Shown one piece after another: positions 33,691 to 45,613 of a stretch of DNA of 64,000 bases (the stretch's first letter is position 1; every line of letters starts with the position of its first letter). Where the stretch lies: the NCBI GenBank assembly GCA_037176725.1, contig JAZBRS010000026.1, forward strand, positions 105,569,501-105,633,500, read 5' to 3'. The notes under the pieces are model-generated. The model saw only the letters and a program-made list of their open reading frames with translations, was not told the origin of the DNA and made no database searches. The stretch is from Posidonia oceanica. Taxonomy: Eukaryota; Streptophyta; Magnoliopsida; Alismatales; Posidoniaceae. Position numbers and translations under genes: made by a program.

Positions 33691-35039
33691 AACCGTCATG
33701 TAACAATTGCACGTATGGAGTTACATATGGCCACCTAGTTGAGACTAGAACACATTAATTCAGTAGCTGCCATTACTGTATGGATGGGAGTTGGCATTTA
33801 GTTACCATGTTTGTTTGTCCACAGAGTTTGGTTTCTTTCGTTCAACTTATCTCCATCTCCAGTCTCATCACCGTTGCATTGATAATGTGATTCCATTGCT
33901 TGATCATGGTGTAATAGCCACAACTAAAATAGCTGTGATCATATGATCAGTTCACACTTCATTTTCTTCACCGAAAAAATGGGCAACTCCTCAAGAAGAG
34001 GGATTGATTGGTTACGAATCAGGTTTTTGCCCGATTGGGGCCATTGGGTAGTTGGGGGATTGGGTGGGCTGTTGATGGGCCATGGGGATGATGGGTGATA
34101 GTTGGTGACCATACCACAGCAGCCTTCATGGCTTACAACTCAGTAACAGGTTTGCATGACAGGGGAGTTGATATCCTTTTCATTATTTGACTATGAAACG
34201 AATGTATCGTGTCTCTGCAAATTTGGTTATCTAATCTTCATGATTCCAAGGTTGGTTAATTTGGAACTTATTCTTTGAACCATATATCGTTGGGTAGCAG
34301 ATTTTCCAGGAACCGCTTACAGTTGAGATTGTATGAATGCAAAAGTATGGAATAAATATGGTAATAAATATCGAAATAGATTTGCTTTGTATCTATTTTA
34401 CCCGTTACTCCTTCAGTATGGTAATAAATATGTAAATTATCTAACTCTATATTAATATATAGATTATTTTTTTTAATTAACAGTATCTTACTTGCATATA
34501 CAAATATTTTTTAACTAATGATGTCTTACTTGCATAAATTTTGACATATTTGATATAAGATGATCGTTTAGAATATCCATAAATTTTGACTTTTGCTCTC
34601 AAAATAATTATGTGGTTTACCTCACAGCTATCCGTTACCTGTTTTGTAAACGAATGCTAGATACAGCAAAATATGTCCGGATAATTGCTCGCCTATGTAC
34701 CTAGTCCCTTGAGTGGGTAAAGGTAATAGGCAAAATATTACCTGACAGTCCTATTAAGTTTAAGTAAGTTGTTGAATAATTTTGTATATATTATTTGGGT
34801 AACATTGACTTAGTGCAAAAACTAAAGTTTCACTAAAAAAACTTTAAATTTTAAAAGATGAATATTACTTATTCTAATGATGGAAAATAAAACTAGTTTC
34901 TCAATTATTATTTTTTTTAAAAATTAACCATTCAACTCTAAAAAGTATAAAACCCTAGAATACTCCAAGTACTTTCAGATTTGGGAGTAATCCTCCAACA
35001 GGTCCCTTCTTACATGATCTCTGATAAGTCAAACGCCTT

Positions 35040-35044
35040 AACAT
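35040..35044. repeat. Target site duplication AACAT (left copy)
   Basis: AACAT directly precedes the copia 5' LTR. The same bases follow the 3' LTR at 52938-52942. Confidence 0.88.
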
Positions 35045-35306
35045 TGTTGGATATATGGAGCCTGATTATGCTGAACCATGGGTCCGCTAATTATGTATTA
35101 TCTTGAGATATTTTAGGGGTATTATATTTTGAGATATTTTAAGGATATTTTATCCTAAGATATTATCTTGAGATATTTTAGAGATAATATATCTTAGGAA
35201 ATTATCTTGAGATATTTTAGGAATATTTTATTCTAGGATATTATCTTGAGATATTTTAGGATATTATCTTAGAAATAAGTCTTTAAGGCTACATGTGTAA
35301 TTTCTA

Positions 35307-36810
35307 AGGGTGTAAACGGGTCGGGTTGGGTCGGGTTGAAGGTCCACCCTAACCCTAATCCGTCCTTTCTTAATAGGTAACGGGTCGGGTGAATACCTGT
35401 TTTAAAAAATTGTAGCCGCTACCCTACCCACTACCTATTAGAATAACGAGTGATGGGTAGGGTTAACGGGTCAAAACAGGTGAATTTTTTTATTGTTAAA
35501 TCATGTGCTTAGGTTAACATTAGTAGCCTAGTTTGATCTTTTTTATCTATTTTTACTTCAACCATTCCTTATGGATTCAAAGTCAATCTTTCTTACCCAT
35601 TTCTGGGATCAGCCATTTCCTTTTCTCTTTGTTTTCCTTCCTTACCCAATTGACATTTCTTCTTTGAAAACAACTCTTGCACAAAGTTATTGCTCTGAAC
35701 AAAAACCTACATAAAAAAAAGTATTAAAACTTCATTTCATTTTGCCACCAGAACAACAAGGGCAAGCACAAAAAAACATATCTTCCACAACATTAGAACG
35801 TTCCACTCTCATGCGTGTTACAAAAATCATCGAGAATGATCCAATCAATCAGTTATATCTTCCACTACTAAGATTACTCAGGCGAAATACATCGACGCTA
35901 CGAATCACTCAACTTGATAAACCAATACCGCAGCATCCGCCAAATCACCTTGAAACACCACCGGAATCCTACAATCGACCAAAGCCCATAAGTTCAACAC
36001 TTCAACTAACAAAAACACCAGAACAAACAACAACAACAACAATAGAACAAACCAGAACTGCGGGAGATCATCGGCATCCTTGTGCCGCACGAGAACAGTG
36101 ACAGCGGAGACACTCCTGTCCTTGGCCGTGACGACCTTGACGGCACCCCGACCTTCCCGATCAGCTGCACGGCGTTAGCAACCTTCGTCTGCCATGGGAT
36201 CTCCGCCATCCTGAACGCAGAAGGGGACTTAGACTTCTTGGAGATCAGGATCTTGTACTCGTCCACCGTCTCCCACTACTCGAGCTTGGGCTCTAGCAAC
36301 ACCCCGTGGGGTTCGGTGGAGAGGGAGGAAGAGGAGCAGGAGGCGGTGAGGGAGCGAATGAGGGAGGGATTCGAACGAAAAAGGTGTTTGGAGAAGGAGC
36401 GGAGCGGGAAAGGATCATGGTGCGGTGAAACCCTAGATAAACCCTAGGGTTTGTGGGAGAAGGAGAAGAGAGGAAGAAGAAGGTGGGAGTGAGTGGGGAG
36501 GGGAAATAGAAATTAGGGTTAGGCCGTTAGGGTTAGGTGAAGGATTGAAGGGTATACTTATATATGATATTATATATTTATATTGTTAAGGAATTAGGGT
36601 TTATGTAAATTTACTAATGTACCCCTGGGTTAACGGGTTAACGGGTTACTCGTAGTATGCTACTCGAACCCTAACCCATTAAATTGATGGGTTAGCGGGT
36701 GACAGGTTAACAGGTCAACGGGTATACAAAATCTCTACCTTAACCTATTCCTAACGGGTCGAGTCGGGTCGGGTTAACGGGTTATACCCGACCCATTTAC
36801 AGTCCTAGTC
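35307..36810. mobile_element. Non-autonomous hAT-like DNA transposon carrying a gene fragment
   Basis: The 1.5 kb is absent from the matching position of the 3' LTR. Left end AGGGTGTAAACGGGTCGGGT and right end (reverse complement) AGGACTGTAAATGGGTCGGG form imperfect terminal inverted repeats of the type common in plant hAT elements. Subterminal regions are packed with acgggt(ta) copies in both orientations. The flanking duplication is ATTTCTA (35300-35306) against ATTTCCTA (36811-36818), consistent with an 8-bp hAT duplication with one base lost. There is no transposase. The interior contains an OSB-like gene fragment on the minus strand. Confidence 0.8.
35885..36418 (-). pseudogene. Captured OSB-like organellar ssDNA-binding protein fragment
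   Basis: Minus-strand frames inside the hAT-like element look like host protein. A Ser/Arg-rich N-terminal stretch (KHLFRSNPSLIRSLTASCSS, a mitochondrial-presequence type) is followed by STEPHGVLLEPKLE-stop-WETVDEYK, then MAEIPWQTKVANAVQLIGKV (36090-36200). Farther on comes CRIPVVFQGDLADAA (about 35905-35960). The EIPWQ-ANAV-LIG and IP-FQGDLA blocks match the SSB-like domain of plant OSB proteins, which bind single-stranded DNA in mitochondria or plastids. An ATG at 36416-36418 lies one frame off. It is GC-richer than its surroundings. Broken by stops, no longer a gene. Confidence 0.55.
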
Positions 36811-37031
36811 ATTTCCTAGCACTGTGATGTCCTAGTTCTCCTATATATATGAGGGGGCAGTCTTCTGTAACATATAACTTTGATCTAAGAAGAAGAAAGA
36901 AACCCTAGTACAACTGTGGACGAAGGCAAGTTGCCAAATCACGTAAATCTCTGTTTTCTTTGTGTGCTTGTTCTTTTCACCTTCGTTTCTCCTTTAGATC
37001 CATGGGAATTTCCTCTTTTTTTCCCAACAAC

Positions 37032-37043
37032 TGGTATAAGAGC
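37032..37043 (+). promoter_or_regulatory. Copia primer binding site
   Basis: TGGTATAAGAGC two bases after the 5' LTR is one change from TGGTATCAGAGC, the initiator-methionine tRNA site used by most plant copia elements. Confidence 0.88.
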
Positions 37044-37071
37044 ATCTAGTTCAAGAGGAATAGTGGGAGCG

Positions 37072-37800
37072 ATGGCAGAGGACGGCAAGGTCAAAATCGA
37101 AAAGTTCGATGGCAAAGACTTTGATTTCTGGAAGATGCAGATAGAGGACTATCTCTACCAGAAGAAGTTGTACGAACCGCTATTGGGGAGGAAGCTAGAA
37201 GGGATGGAACAGGAGGCTTGGGATCTGTTAGATCGCCAAGCACTTAGTGTGGTCAAATTGACGCTGGCGAGGAAAGTGGCATTCAACATCGTCAAAGAGA
37301 AGACCATAGCGGATCTGATGAAGGCATTGTCAAATATGTACAAGAAGCCATCGGCCTTGAATAAGGTACATTTGATGTATCGTTTATTTAATCTTAAGAT
37401 GTCAAAAGGAGGGTGCGTTGAGGATCACATCAACGAGTTCAACGTGATCATAACTCAATTGAATTCGATGGAGATCATATTCGATGATGAGGTCAAGGCA
37501 TGATTCTATTATCATCACTACCAGAAAGCTGGTCTGCAATCGTAACTGAGGTTAGCAGTTCACTAGGTAATGCAAAGTTGAAGTTGAATGATATCCAAGA
37601 TCTGATTCTGAGCGAGGACATTCGCAGGAAGGAATGCGAAGAATCTTCAAGATCTACTTTAACCATAGAAAGCAAAGGAAGGAGTCAACACCGGAGCCAG
37701 AATCAAACCCATGGCAGATCTAAGTCCAAGGGGAATGGTAAGAACTGCAAAGACATCGTCTACTGGAACTGCTAGAAGAAGGATTACTTCAGCAGCCAGT
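37072..37800 (+). pseudogene. Copia gag with zinc knuckle
   Basis: The frame starts MAEDGKVKIEKFDGKDF at ATG 37072, followed by FWKMQIEDYL, then DLLDRQALSVVKLTLARKVA and MYRLFNLKMSKGG, the usual copia gag core. A one-base loss at about 37500 shifts the frame, and LLSSLPESWSA then continues in the next frame. The zinc knuckle near 37770 reads CWNC-like YWNC-stop-KKDYFSSQC, so a stop codon (37773) and a His-to-Tyr change have destroyed it. A Lys-rich tail follows. Confidence 0.9.
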
Positions 37801-38090
37801 GCAAGGCACCGAAGAAAAAGAAGAAGAATCAGTCAATGGATAATGATTCTGCAAACTCAACTAGTGAAGATATTGTTGATGCCCTGATTTGCTATGTTGA
37901 CAATCTTATTGAGTCGTGGATTATGGACTCGGGTGCGTCGTTTCACTCTACCAATTGCTAGGAATTGCTACATAACTATGTTGCAATAGAACAAGCAAAA
38001 CTCTATATTGCTGATGATAGTTGTTTGAATATCGTAGGCAAGGGTGAAGTTCACATAAGGACTGGCAATGGACTATGAAACTGCAGAAAG
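37801..38090 (+). pseudogene. Copia protease fragment
   Basis: WIMDSGASFHST near 37920 is the active site of copia aspartic proteases. A TAG about 40 bases later and a frame change near 38075 end the usable frame. It would release gag and pol proteins in an intact copy. Confidence 0.85.
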
Positions 38091-39451
38091 AAAGACATGT
38101 TCCAAATCTTAGGAGGAACTTAATCTCCATGGGTCAGATTGATGATGACGGATACTCAACAGTATTCAGAGGAGGACAATGGAAAGTAGTCAAGGGTACT
38201 ATGATTGTGGCACGAGACAAGAAGGTAGGAACTCTATACTTGACACCAAGACAGAAGAACACCATTGTAGTTACTAATTGTTCAGTTGACTCAAAACTAT
38301 GGCATAGGAGGCATGGACACATGAGTGAAAAGGGAATCAAGCTATTGGCGTCAAAAGGAAAATACCGAATCTGAAATCAGTGAATGTAGGCTTTTGTGAG
38401 GACTGCATCTATGGCAAACAGAAGAGAATCAGTTTCTCAAAGTCTGTAAAAATGTCAAACACAAGAAAGCTGGAGCTAGTTCATACTGACGTATGGGGAC
38501 CAGCTCCTGTAAAATCCTATGGAGGCTCATGCTATTATGTCACTCTCATTGATGACTCCACCAAAAAGGTATGGGTTTATTTTTTGAAAAATAAATCTGA
38601 TGTGTTTGCTACTTTTAAAAGGTGGAAAGCTGAGGTGGAAAATCAAACTTGTCAAAAAGTGAAGAGTTTGAGGTCTGACAATGGTGGAGAGTATGACAAT
38701 CAGGAGTTCAAAGATTTCTGTGCAGAGTACAGAATTTAAATGATCAAAATAGTTCCTGGAAGACCAGACAAGAATGACGTTACTAAAAGAATGAACAGGA
38801 CCTTAAATGAGAGAGCAAGAAGTATGAGGTTGCATGCAGATTTTCCAAAAACCTTCTAAGCAGATGCAATCAATACACAGCATATCTTATCAACCAAGGA
38901 CCTTCGATTCCCTTGGGATATAAGATCCTTGAAGAGGAATGGACCGAAAGGAGGTAAATTTCTCACATCTAAAAGTTTTTTGTTGTGTTTCCTATATACA
39001 CATAAATCCTGATGCTAGAGATAACCTGGATGTAAAGACTAGAAAATGTTATCTTATTGGTTATGGTTCTGATTATTTTGGCTATCGTTTTTTAGATGAT
39101 CAAAATAGAAAGATCATAAGGCATAACGATGTTACATTTGATGAAACTATGCTGTATAAAGATAGACATGCAACAGAATTTGACCATGTAGGGAAACAAC
39201 CAAAGATGTGTGACGAGGTTGTGTTAGAGGATATCAACGAAGATGATGTTGTTGGAAGATTTCAAGAGAATCTAGAGAACAGTGAACAACACCATGAACC
39301 ATCTACTCCTATATCACATGTGAGAAGATTTACAAGAGTATCCAGACCTACACAACGCTTCTCACCGTTATTGCATTATTTGCTATTGACAGATGATGGA
39401 GAGCCAGAACACTACAATGAAGCAGTACAAACAGAAGATTCTGTCAAGTAG
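38075..39451 (+). pseudogene. Copia integrase, broken
   Basis: The pre-integrase zinc-binding part reads LWHRRHGHMSEKG, then CEDCIYGKQKRISF. The catalytic core has LVHTDVWGP (first Asp), then LRSDNGGEY (second Asp). The third catalytic region is damaged: after a stop at 38737-38739 it reads IVPGRPDKNDVTKRMNRTL where plant copias have PQQNGVAERMNRT, so the catalytic Glu position appears altered. The C-terminal HLKVFCCVSYIHI and CYLIGYGSDYFGYRF blocks follow to a stop at 39449-39451. Two frame changes lie near 38370 and 38930. Confidence 0.9.
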
Positions 39452-39579
39452 GAGTTAGCCATGAAAGATATGATGAACTCTCTAGAGAAGAACAAAATGT
39501 GGGTGCTGACGTACCTACCAGAAGGAAAGAAAGCCTTACAAAATAAATGGGTGTACCGAATTAAAGAAGAACCTGATGG
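39452..39579 (+). pseudogene. Copia reverse transcriptase, N-terminal part before the insertion
   Basis: Reads MKDMMNSLEKNKMWVL, then KALQNKWVYRIKEEPDG, the start of the copia reverse transcriptase. It stops exactly at the gypsy derivative insertion and resumes at 51058 with SKIYNARLVMKGFQQ. Removing the insertion and one duplication restores EPDG-SKIYNARLVMKG. Confidence 0.92.
39575..39579. repeat. Target site duplication GATGG (left copy)
   Basis: GATGG precedes the inserted element. The right copy at 51058-51062 is GATGA, one G-to-A change. The copia frame supports GATGG as the original, since it gives Asp-Gly before Ser-Lys. Confidence 0.85.
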
Positions 39580-41161
39580 TGTGGATGTGGATTTGGGGGT
39601 ATTTGGATGAAGATAACAACGCTTCCACAACGTTATTAACTTTGTTGTGATCGCCACTTATCAATGGGCAGACAAGGCGCCTAGGGAGATGTAGATGATG
39701 TGGGTACTCCGTTCACTGGATCGACGGCAGGATGTCGTCCAGTGGCTTCCTCGTATTACGTGAGCGTTTTCCTTTTCCTTCAAAACAAGTAAAAATAAGA
39801 GATCTAGATAAGTTTGTGTGTAGTAAATGATAATAAGAAAAGACAAAGAATAATATGAACAAGTGAATCTAATACTAACCAGGGATTGTTCCCCGCATGC
39901 ATATGCTATGGGTCCTATGTTAAGGAATGCAATATGAAATGAAAAAGATTGGAAGAAGATACTTCCTTCACCCTCGTGCTGTATGCAGTGGAATGAGGAA
40001 GTAGTGACATGGTCGGAGCTCCGGCTAGGCTCGAGATCTCGGGGATCTAGGTTGGGACATAGTGATCTCTGGGATCTAGGGTTTCTCTGGATTGAAGGTG
40101 GGGGCCAGGGTTTCTCTCTCTCTCTTGGATATGGATTTGCCTCCCCAAACCCAAAAATTGGCCGTCCTCGTGCACTGACTCACGGAGCCTTTTTATAGGT
40201 TCGTGGGACACGGGTGGCTCAAAGCTAGGAAGGTTCTAGAATCTTCTAGAAGAAAACTGATTTTTAAGGTTAGTCGCCGCATAGGCAAGCGACCGAGACA
40301 AATATCTTCCGAAAAAATAGAGGAAATGCCGTGGAAAATCCAGAAGACCAGGTCAATCAGAGTCCACATCAGCTAATCGCCGCACATGGTAGCGCCTAGC
40401 TGCTGCACTATTCCAAGCAACTAAAATATTTGTTTCTGATCTTTAGGAGATTCTAAGGGATTGGCTTCTGATTTTTAGGGATTTGATTAGCACATTAAAA
40501 CATGTTAAAAATCAAGATATTTGTTTTGAAGCCACCTAGGGTTTTCTAGATTGTTCTTTGATTATTTTATTTATGATATATGTGTTATACCATATATTAA
40601 ATGTTAGAAAATCACATGAATGTCAATAATTTACAAAAAAATGTTATAATAACTTATAAAATTCTCGTATATTATATTAATGCCTAAGATATTGATATTA
40701 AGCTGGAGAGAGAGAAATGGTGCCAGTCGCCTGTCACACAGGCGCCTACACAGTCCAGTCGCCCCTCTGAAAGACGCTTGGCTGTGTCGCCACTCTGGGA
40801 GGCAACTAGCTAAGTCTTTTGTACTTTTAACCCTGTCTTTTAAGTTAATCCAGAAAACTCGATAAAAGCCCGGAAAACTTCAGAGATCTCATGAAATCAT
40901 AAAAACGTCTTCTTTAACTCAAATCTGCCACGGATTTAAGTAGGATAAAGAGTGCTCAAGGTACTCAAACTTGCCACGAGTCTGAGTGTGTTAGCTCTAC
41001 CACAGCTAACAACCTTGAGTCAAGTAAAATCAAGCATTGTTTTTAAGCAAATCATGAAAACTTCGGAAAATATGTTATTAAGCCTTAGTTATGTGATTTG
41101 GGTGCCTCAGAAGTTCCTATCCTCTATGAACTCTCAGAAATGCGAAAATGGGATATCTACA
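39580..41161 (-). repeat. 3' LTR of the non-autonomous gypsy element
   Basis: Plus-strand ends are TGTGGATGTGG and GATATCTACA. It is nearly identical to 49478-51057, by eye about one difference per 20-30 bases. TATAAAAA on the minus strand lies at 40190-40197. Non-coding. Confidence 0.93.
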
Positions 41162-41165
41162 GATG

Positions 41166-41174
41166 CCCCTCCTT
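41166..41174 (-). promoter_or_regulatory. Polypurine tract of the non-autonomous gypsy element
   Basis: On the minus strand AAGGAGGGG ends four bases before the 3' LTR. It is the expected primer for plus-strand synthesis and confirms the minus orientation. Confidence 0.75.
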
Positions 41175-42510
41175 AGATTTGATCTTGGAACAAGATCGGG
41201 TCTAAGGTAAGAACAATGTCCCATTGAGCATTTCCTGAAAATGGGAGCTCCGTCTCAAACAATCCGCCACTAGGGATGAAAAAAGATAATAAAAAGGAAG
41301 AAATGGTGAACTGACTCGGTGTCGGGAGATTACCGAATGGCCAAGTGGTTCGATTAATTACCGTCATATTGAAGACTCAGGCATGGAAGGGTCAAGTCGG
41401 TGCTGTGTGTCGTAGCCAATGTCAAGACCTGTCAACCATGTAGATATACTTCAACGGGGTAGAAGCTAAGGAGGAGATCATGGGGTGTGACCCTTACACG
41501 ATCGAAAAGGAGTACTCTTATGGCATCTTGTTTGAGAGTTTACTCGGATTGGAATTGATAGAAGGATCGGTAGAAACTACGTTGGCTCTAGGAGAATCAC
41601 ATGTCCTAAGGGTTTCTAACACTCTTGAAAGTCATTTGACTCTGTCCATGCTCCACTTCCAATGATATGAGAGAATGCATGAATGCATGATTCAAGTAGA
41701 CAATGATAATGTAAATGCAAGTCAACATACGATGCAATGAATGGTCCATATGCTAGGTTAGGCCGGCGAGGTACGGTTGCTCCCAGACCATATGGACATA
41801 TGAAAAATGAATGAATGTAATTTATTATGGTCAAGTGTTTTCCGTCTTTGAGTGTGACCGGTACTCTCAGGAAAGGACTATCGTCCCACAACTCGATTTG
41901 GCAAATAAAGAAGTTTTATGATTAAAGAACCGAGTGAAAGAGTGAACCCTTCCTTTGCCAAACCGGGGTTTGCCTTTTAGTCAAAGTGGATGTGCCTTTG
42001 CACACTATATGAGCCCCTTAGGCATGAGCTCATTCTTTATGTTGAGATGTATACCTGCACACTTAACAAAAGATATTAGTAATCACAAGTGAACTTTTCC
42101 CAGTTCCTAGGACGATTGACTAAGTTATATTTGTATAGGAGATAAAGTAATCCCTTAATCAACATGCTTGAGAACTAGGTAGAGGGAATTAGTCTTGGCC
42201 TCAGCAGAGAGATGGAAAATCGGAGCCTAGTAGACACCGATTGTGAGTCATCCGTAGATGCTCTAAAGATTATTGTGTAAATACCCCGTTTTGGCACTCC
42301 CTTCATTTTAGTATAGTCTCTTGCATTAGGTCACTCTTAGAAGCCCTCTGCCCAATCCAGAATGTCTCACTTGAGCCAAATGTTTTCTCTCAAGTCGATA
42401 ATGTTATCCTTATCTAAGCCCCAAGTGTCGGCAACCTGTGTGTTATTCATGTCCTGACCAAATTTGGAAGTTGAGCTGGCTGAGGGTGTTGTACGCCGAC
42501 TTCTTAGCGT

Positions 42511-42800
42511 ACAACGTTGGCCGCTGGTTCTCCAGCGGCTAACATTGGCCGCTGGTTTCCCAACGTCCAACGTGGCAACCCAGTCTGCCCAGAACTTTCC
42601 TTATTTGGCCTAATCCAAAAATCATTTTTTGCCTTCTTGGGAATTTGTTGACCGGTTAAAGCCATCAAAGTCAAGTTTAAACACACTTAATGACTCCTTA
42701 ATTGGAGAATCTTCTTTGATCCTGACAGTTATGCCTCGAAAGTCGTTATACACGGGTACTCTCGCTTATAACGTTATACGCTGGTTTTCAAGCGTATAAT
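42511..42800. repeat. Hairpin cassettes around CGCTGGTT
   Basis: GCCGCTGG-TTCT-CCAGCGGC (42520-42539) is a perfect 8-bp stem. TTATACGCT (774-782 of 42k) pairs perfectly with AGCGTATAA (42791-42799) around ggttttca. A third, weaker one (42549-42572) has gccgctggtttcccaacg. The loop side CTGGTT(T)TC is shared while the stems differ. Confidence 0.6.
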
Positions 42801-44264
42801 ACTTCTGAAACAGGAAATTCTGCTGACTTGGCATTTGTGTCCTTTTTTGTTCCTCCCCTGCTTCTATAAAAGTAAGGGTACCCCCACAGGGTTCAAGGAA
42901 CGAATGGAGGAGGGATTTTGGAGAGAAAAAGGATTTTTGGGAATTCACATGCTCTCTTGAAATTAAAAATCCTAGAGAAGTGAGGTCCTTGAAAATTGAA
43001 AGAGAGAAGAGAGATTTTGAAAAGCGGAGAGTCTTCGAAAAGCTTGAGTGTCCCTTTGTCGTTGTTGGCTTCATGTCAACACAGTTTGCACTCTGTGTAT
43101 AGATAAAGGGGACTCTATTTTTATTTTCTTTTTATTTCTGATATCACATGTTCAATTCCATAGCATAATCAAACATTTGATTTTTAGTTCATATATTACT
43201 GTAGCTAAGCATACATCTCTAATTAGTTGCAACCAGGGGGATTAAACCCCTCGGGTACGTATTTCATTATGCTTTGTTATTTTCTTTTCTACTCATTCTA
43301 GATAAGTTACTACACATATTGATCCATCTTTGCATTGTTTTGTTTCTTTTGCTAACGTTTGTCATACAAGGAAGAAGAAGGAAGAAAGAGCTCACCAAAC
43401 ACGGGCACTCTTGGGCAACGCTGGCGTTGTCCCAAGGTAGCTGAACCCGCAACCACATCACATCTCCCCCAAGGCGTCTCGAGGACCAGCGAAAGCGAAC
43501 CGAGAGTAGCGATCACACCAATTCCATCACACGTGGAGTGACGGAGTTGGATACAAAAAGAGGACTCCGAGAAAGAGCAAATAGAGCAAGAACAAGCCTC
43601 TTCTCCTCCAAAATCCCATATCCACATATTGCAGAAGTAATGTCTTTGTTGAGAAAACGCACCCAAGCCGTGAGACACGCTTGAGTAGGACGCTATCTCC
43701 AAATCCAAGTGAGTTGATTGTTGCATCACCAGCTAGACTAATTCCAGTTTTCCTACTTACTAACTTTTCACTTGTATCTAGGGTGGATGGTGCTTCTTTT
43801 TTGTTGGTTTTCTTGGATTTTCTAATTTTTTGAATTTTGTAATTTTATGATTTTTTTTTGGTATTTTAGGTTTTCTATTTTTTGTATTTTGGGATTTTCT
43901 GATTTTTTTTTTTGTAGTTTTTGGATTTTCTGATTTTTTGATAGTTTTTGGATTGATGAGTGCAGTCACAACCGTCTACTTACAGCTTTTGCAGTATTAC
44001 ATTGTATTATCTAGGATGGGAGAACTTTTCCTTCTAACATGCCTAGTTTGTTGAGAACTTAGAACCTCATGCTAGCCTTAGTTTGATTGTTGTCTCCTTT
44101 ATTTACTTGGTCCTTGAACTTCTAAGATTCCCTGCCCCCTGTCTGTGAGTGTGATAGGTGGAGGAGGTTTGAAGTACAGTAAGCTCTCAACTCTGGCTCA
44201 AGTTTGAGTTTCGCTTGCCTATTTTGCGCCTTTTAATTTTTTCTAGGATTCTTTTCTTTATTTA

Positions 44265-44430
44265 TGGACAGCTTTCTTTGCTGCCTTCTTTTCACTCTTT
44301 GGACAGCTCTTTGCTGACCTCTTTTATTTTTTTTGGACAGTCTTTTTATTGCTTTTCCTCACTTAGACAGCTTCTTTGCTGTCTTCTTTCCTCTCTTATT
44401 TGGACAGTTTCTTTGCTGCCATCTTTTCCG
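44265..44430 (+). repeat. Tandem ggacag-ctttgctg repeats
   Basis: Five to six degenerate copies of a roughly 30-40 bp unit with ggacagctttctttgctgcc, separated by T-rich filler. Non-coding. Confidence 0.6.
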
Positions 44431-45028
44431 GACGCTTTATTTGGCGAACGGCTCATACTATTAGCCTTTGCTCCGAGCTTGCTTTTCTCTTACCTCCCTG
44501 TACAAGTGTATGTGTAGACAGGACAAGGTTGAGGTTACCTTAGTTGTTCAGTTCCTTTTCTATTTGGGGCACAACTTTCTTTCTTTGGCTAGGACTTGGT
44601 CTTTGGTGCCTTCTAGATCTTGGTATGCTAATTAAGGGTGTATTGTGTGTAACTCCTATGGATCTAAATATGCCTTTAGGTTGTCACAGCCAATAGTTGG
44701 ACCTTCCCTGGGTGTCACGGTCTCTTCTTAGGAACCTTAGGTAATATTTCGGCAACTCTGCTTAATGCTTTTAAGTTGTCGAGTATAGTCCGCACTCATC
44801 AATCAATTTTATTATTTATTTTATTACTTATAATCTAACTTAACATTAGAGATAAATCAAGACCAAATAAAGGAAAACAGAGTACGGAAAGAAAATGTCT
44901 TATTTACAAGTTTTAATTGGGTTAACCACTGCCCTCAGTCGGGTTCAGTGGAACTTCGCACCTCCCTTCCCAGATGAGGGGGCTTATCTGAGGGGTGACT
45001 GCAGAAGTCTGCCCCTGGCATGGAGTAG

Positions 45029-45454
45029 TCAGGTGCTTGTGGCGCATATTCTTGTCTTTGGTTTACGCCCCGTCCTTGCCTTCAGAGGGTCAGAGTCAGA
45101 CTCATTCTGACCCGTTCCTTGTACGGTGCCCCTGGTGGCTTTGTCTTGGAGTGAGGCTATCAGATTTCCTCCTCCTTTGGAAGTACGACCACTGATATGC
45201 TCTATATTAACCTCTCCTTCGTGAACACAGTGTTCATGACTGCCCCTAGTGTGTCCTCTTGTAGGATCGGGCGGTTTGAGAGAAGGATCAACTCTTGCTT
45301 GTGCTGTTGGGAGCGGTGAGTTGAGTATGTCGTACCAGTCTGAATCTGCATATTCATCGTAGATGGGCAACTGGTCTTCTTCTATTAGGTCCTGAAACAT
45401 CTGAGAGTCCACTGTCTCCTCATCAGACCAGTGATCGATCCATCTACCCACCAA
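45029..45454 (-). pseudogene. Linker downstream of protease in the non-autonomous element
   Basis: A minus-strand open frame with an acidic start (WIDHWSDEETVDSQMFQDL, then IYDEYADSDWYD) and a polar tail. In gypsy polyproteins such acidic linkers lie between protease and reverse transcriptase. No polymerase follows. It is separated from the protease frame by a stop or frame change near 45560. Confidence 0.5.
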
Positions 45455-45613
45455 CCATCCATTGTGTGATGAGGGACCCGACTCTAGTGGAGCGGGTTTC
45501 CATTCTGCCCCTAAACCCTGCCTGTGATCAGCCCTGACAATGATTACTTCCCCTTGATGTCTGTATTTGAGTGATTAGTGCACCGGGGATGGTACAGCGC
45601 CAATCTCAGCTAG

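Larger units (their letters stand above)
29070..35039. other. AT-rich intergenic interval without a recognisable gene
   Basis: About 6 kb. A minus-strand frame at 29761-30003 (WCSNVAGYDWEDSFF..., 80 codons) could be an old exon, but I recognise no family. Between 30820 and 31560 there are phrases such as ggcccgtcac, gggcctaaatcg and gttgagccgtggg that recall hAT-type terminal regions, without clear ends. The rest holds simple repeats listed separately. No tRNA or other RNA gene was seen. Confidence 0.5.
35045..37029 (+). repeat. Copia 5' LTR, containing a hAT-like insertion
   Basis: Starts TGTTGGATAT and ends CCCAACA. Flanks of the insertion (35045-35306 and 36811-37029) together align with the 3' LTR at 52489-52937: gattatgctgaacc, repeated gatattttagg units, aaggctacatgtgtaattt, cactgtga, and the taagaagaagaaagaaaccc block. 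Empty length is about 470 bp. It contains a TATA-like ctatatatatga near 36840. Confidence 0.9.
41175..45020. other. Non-coding 3' interior of the non-autonomous gypsy element
   Basis: About 3.8 kb where pol would be expected. I find no reverse transcriptase, RNase H or integrase motif in six frames. It contains a T-rich simple stretch (43790-43940), a series of ggacagtttctttgctg(c)c copies (44265-44430) and hairpin cassettes (42511-42800). Confidence 0.6.

Noticed and set aside
43352..43729. Overlapping ORFs on both strands in the gypsy derivative
   Set aside because: No pol or envelope motif, and the two frames overlap antisense to each other.
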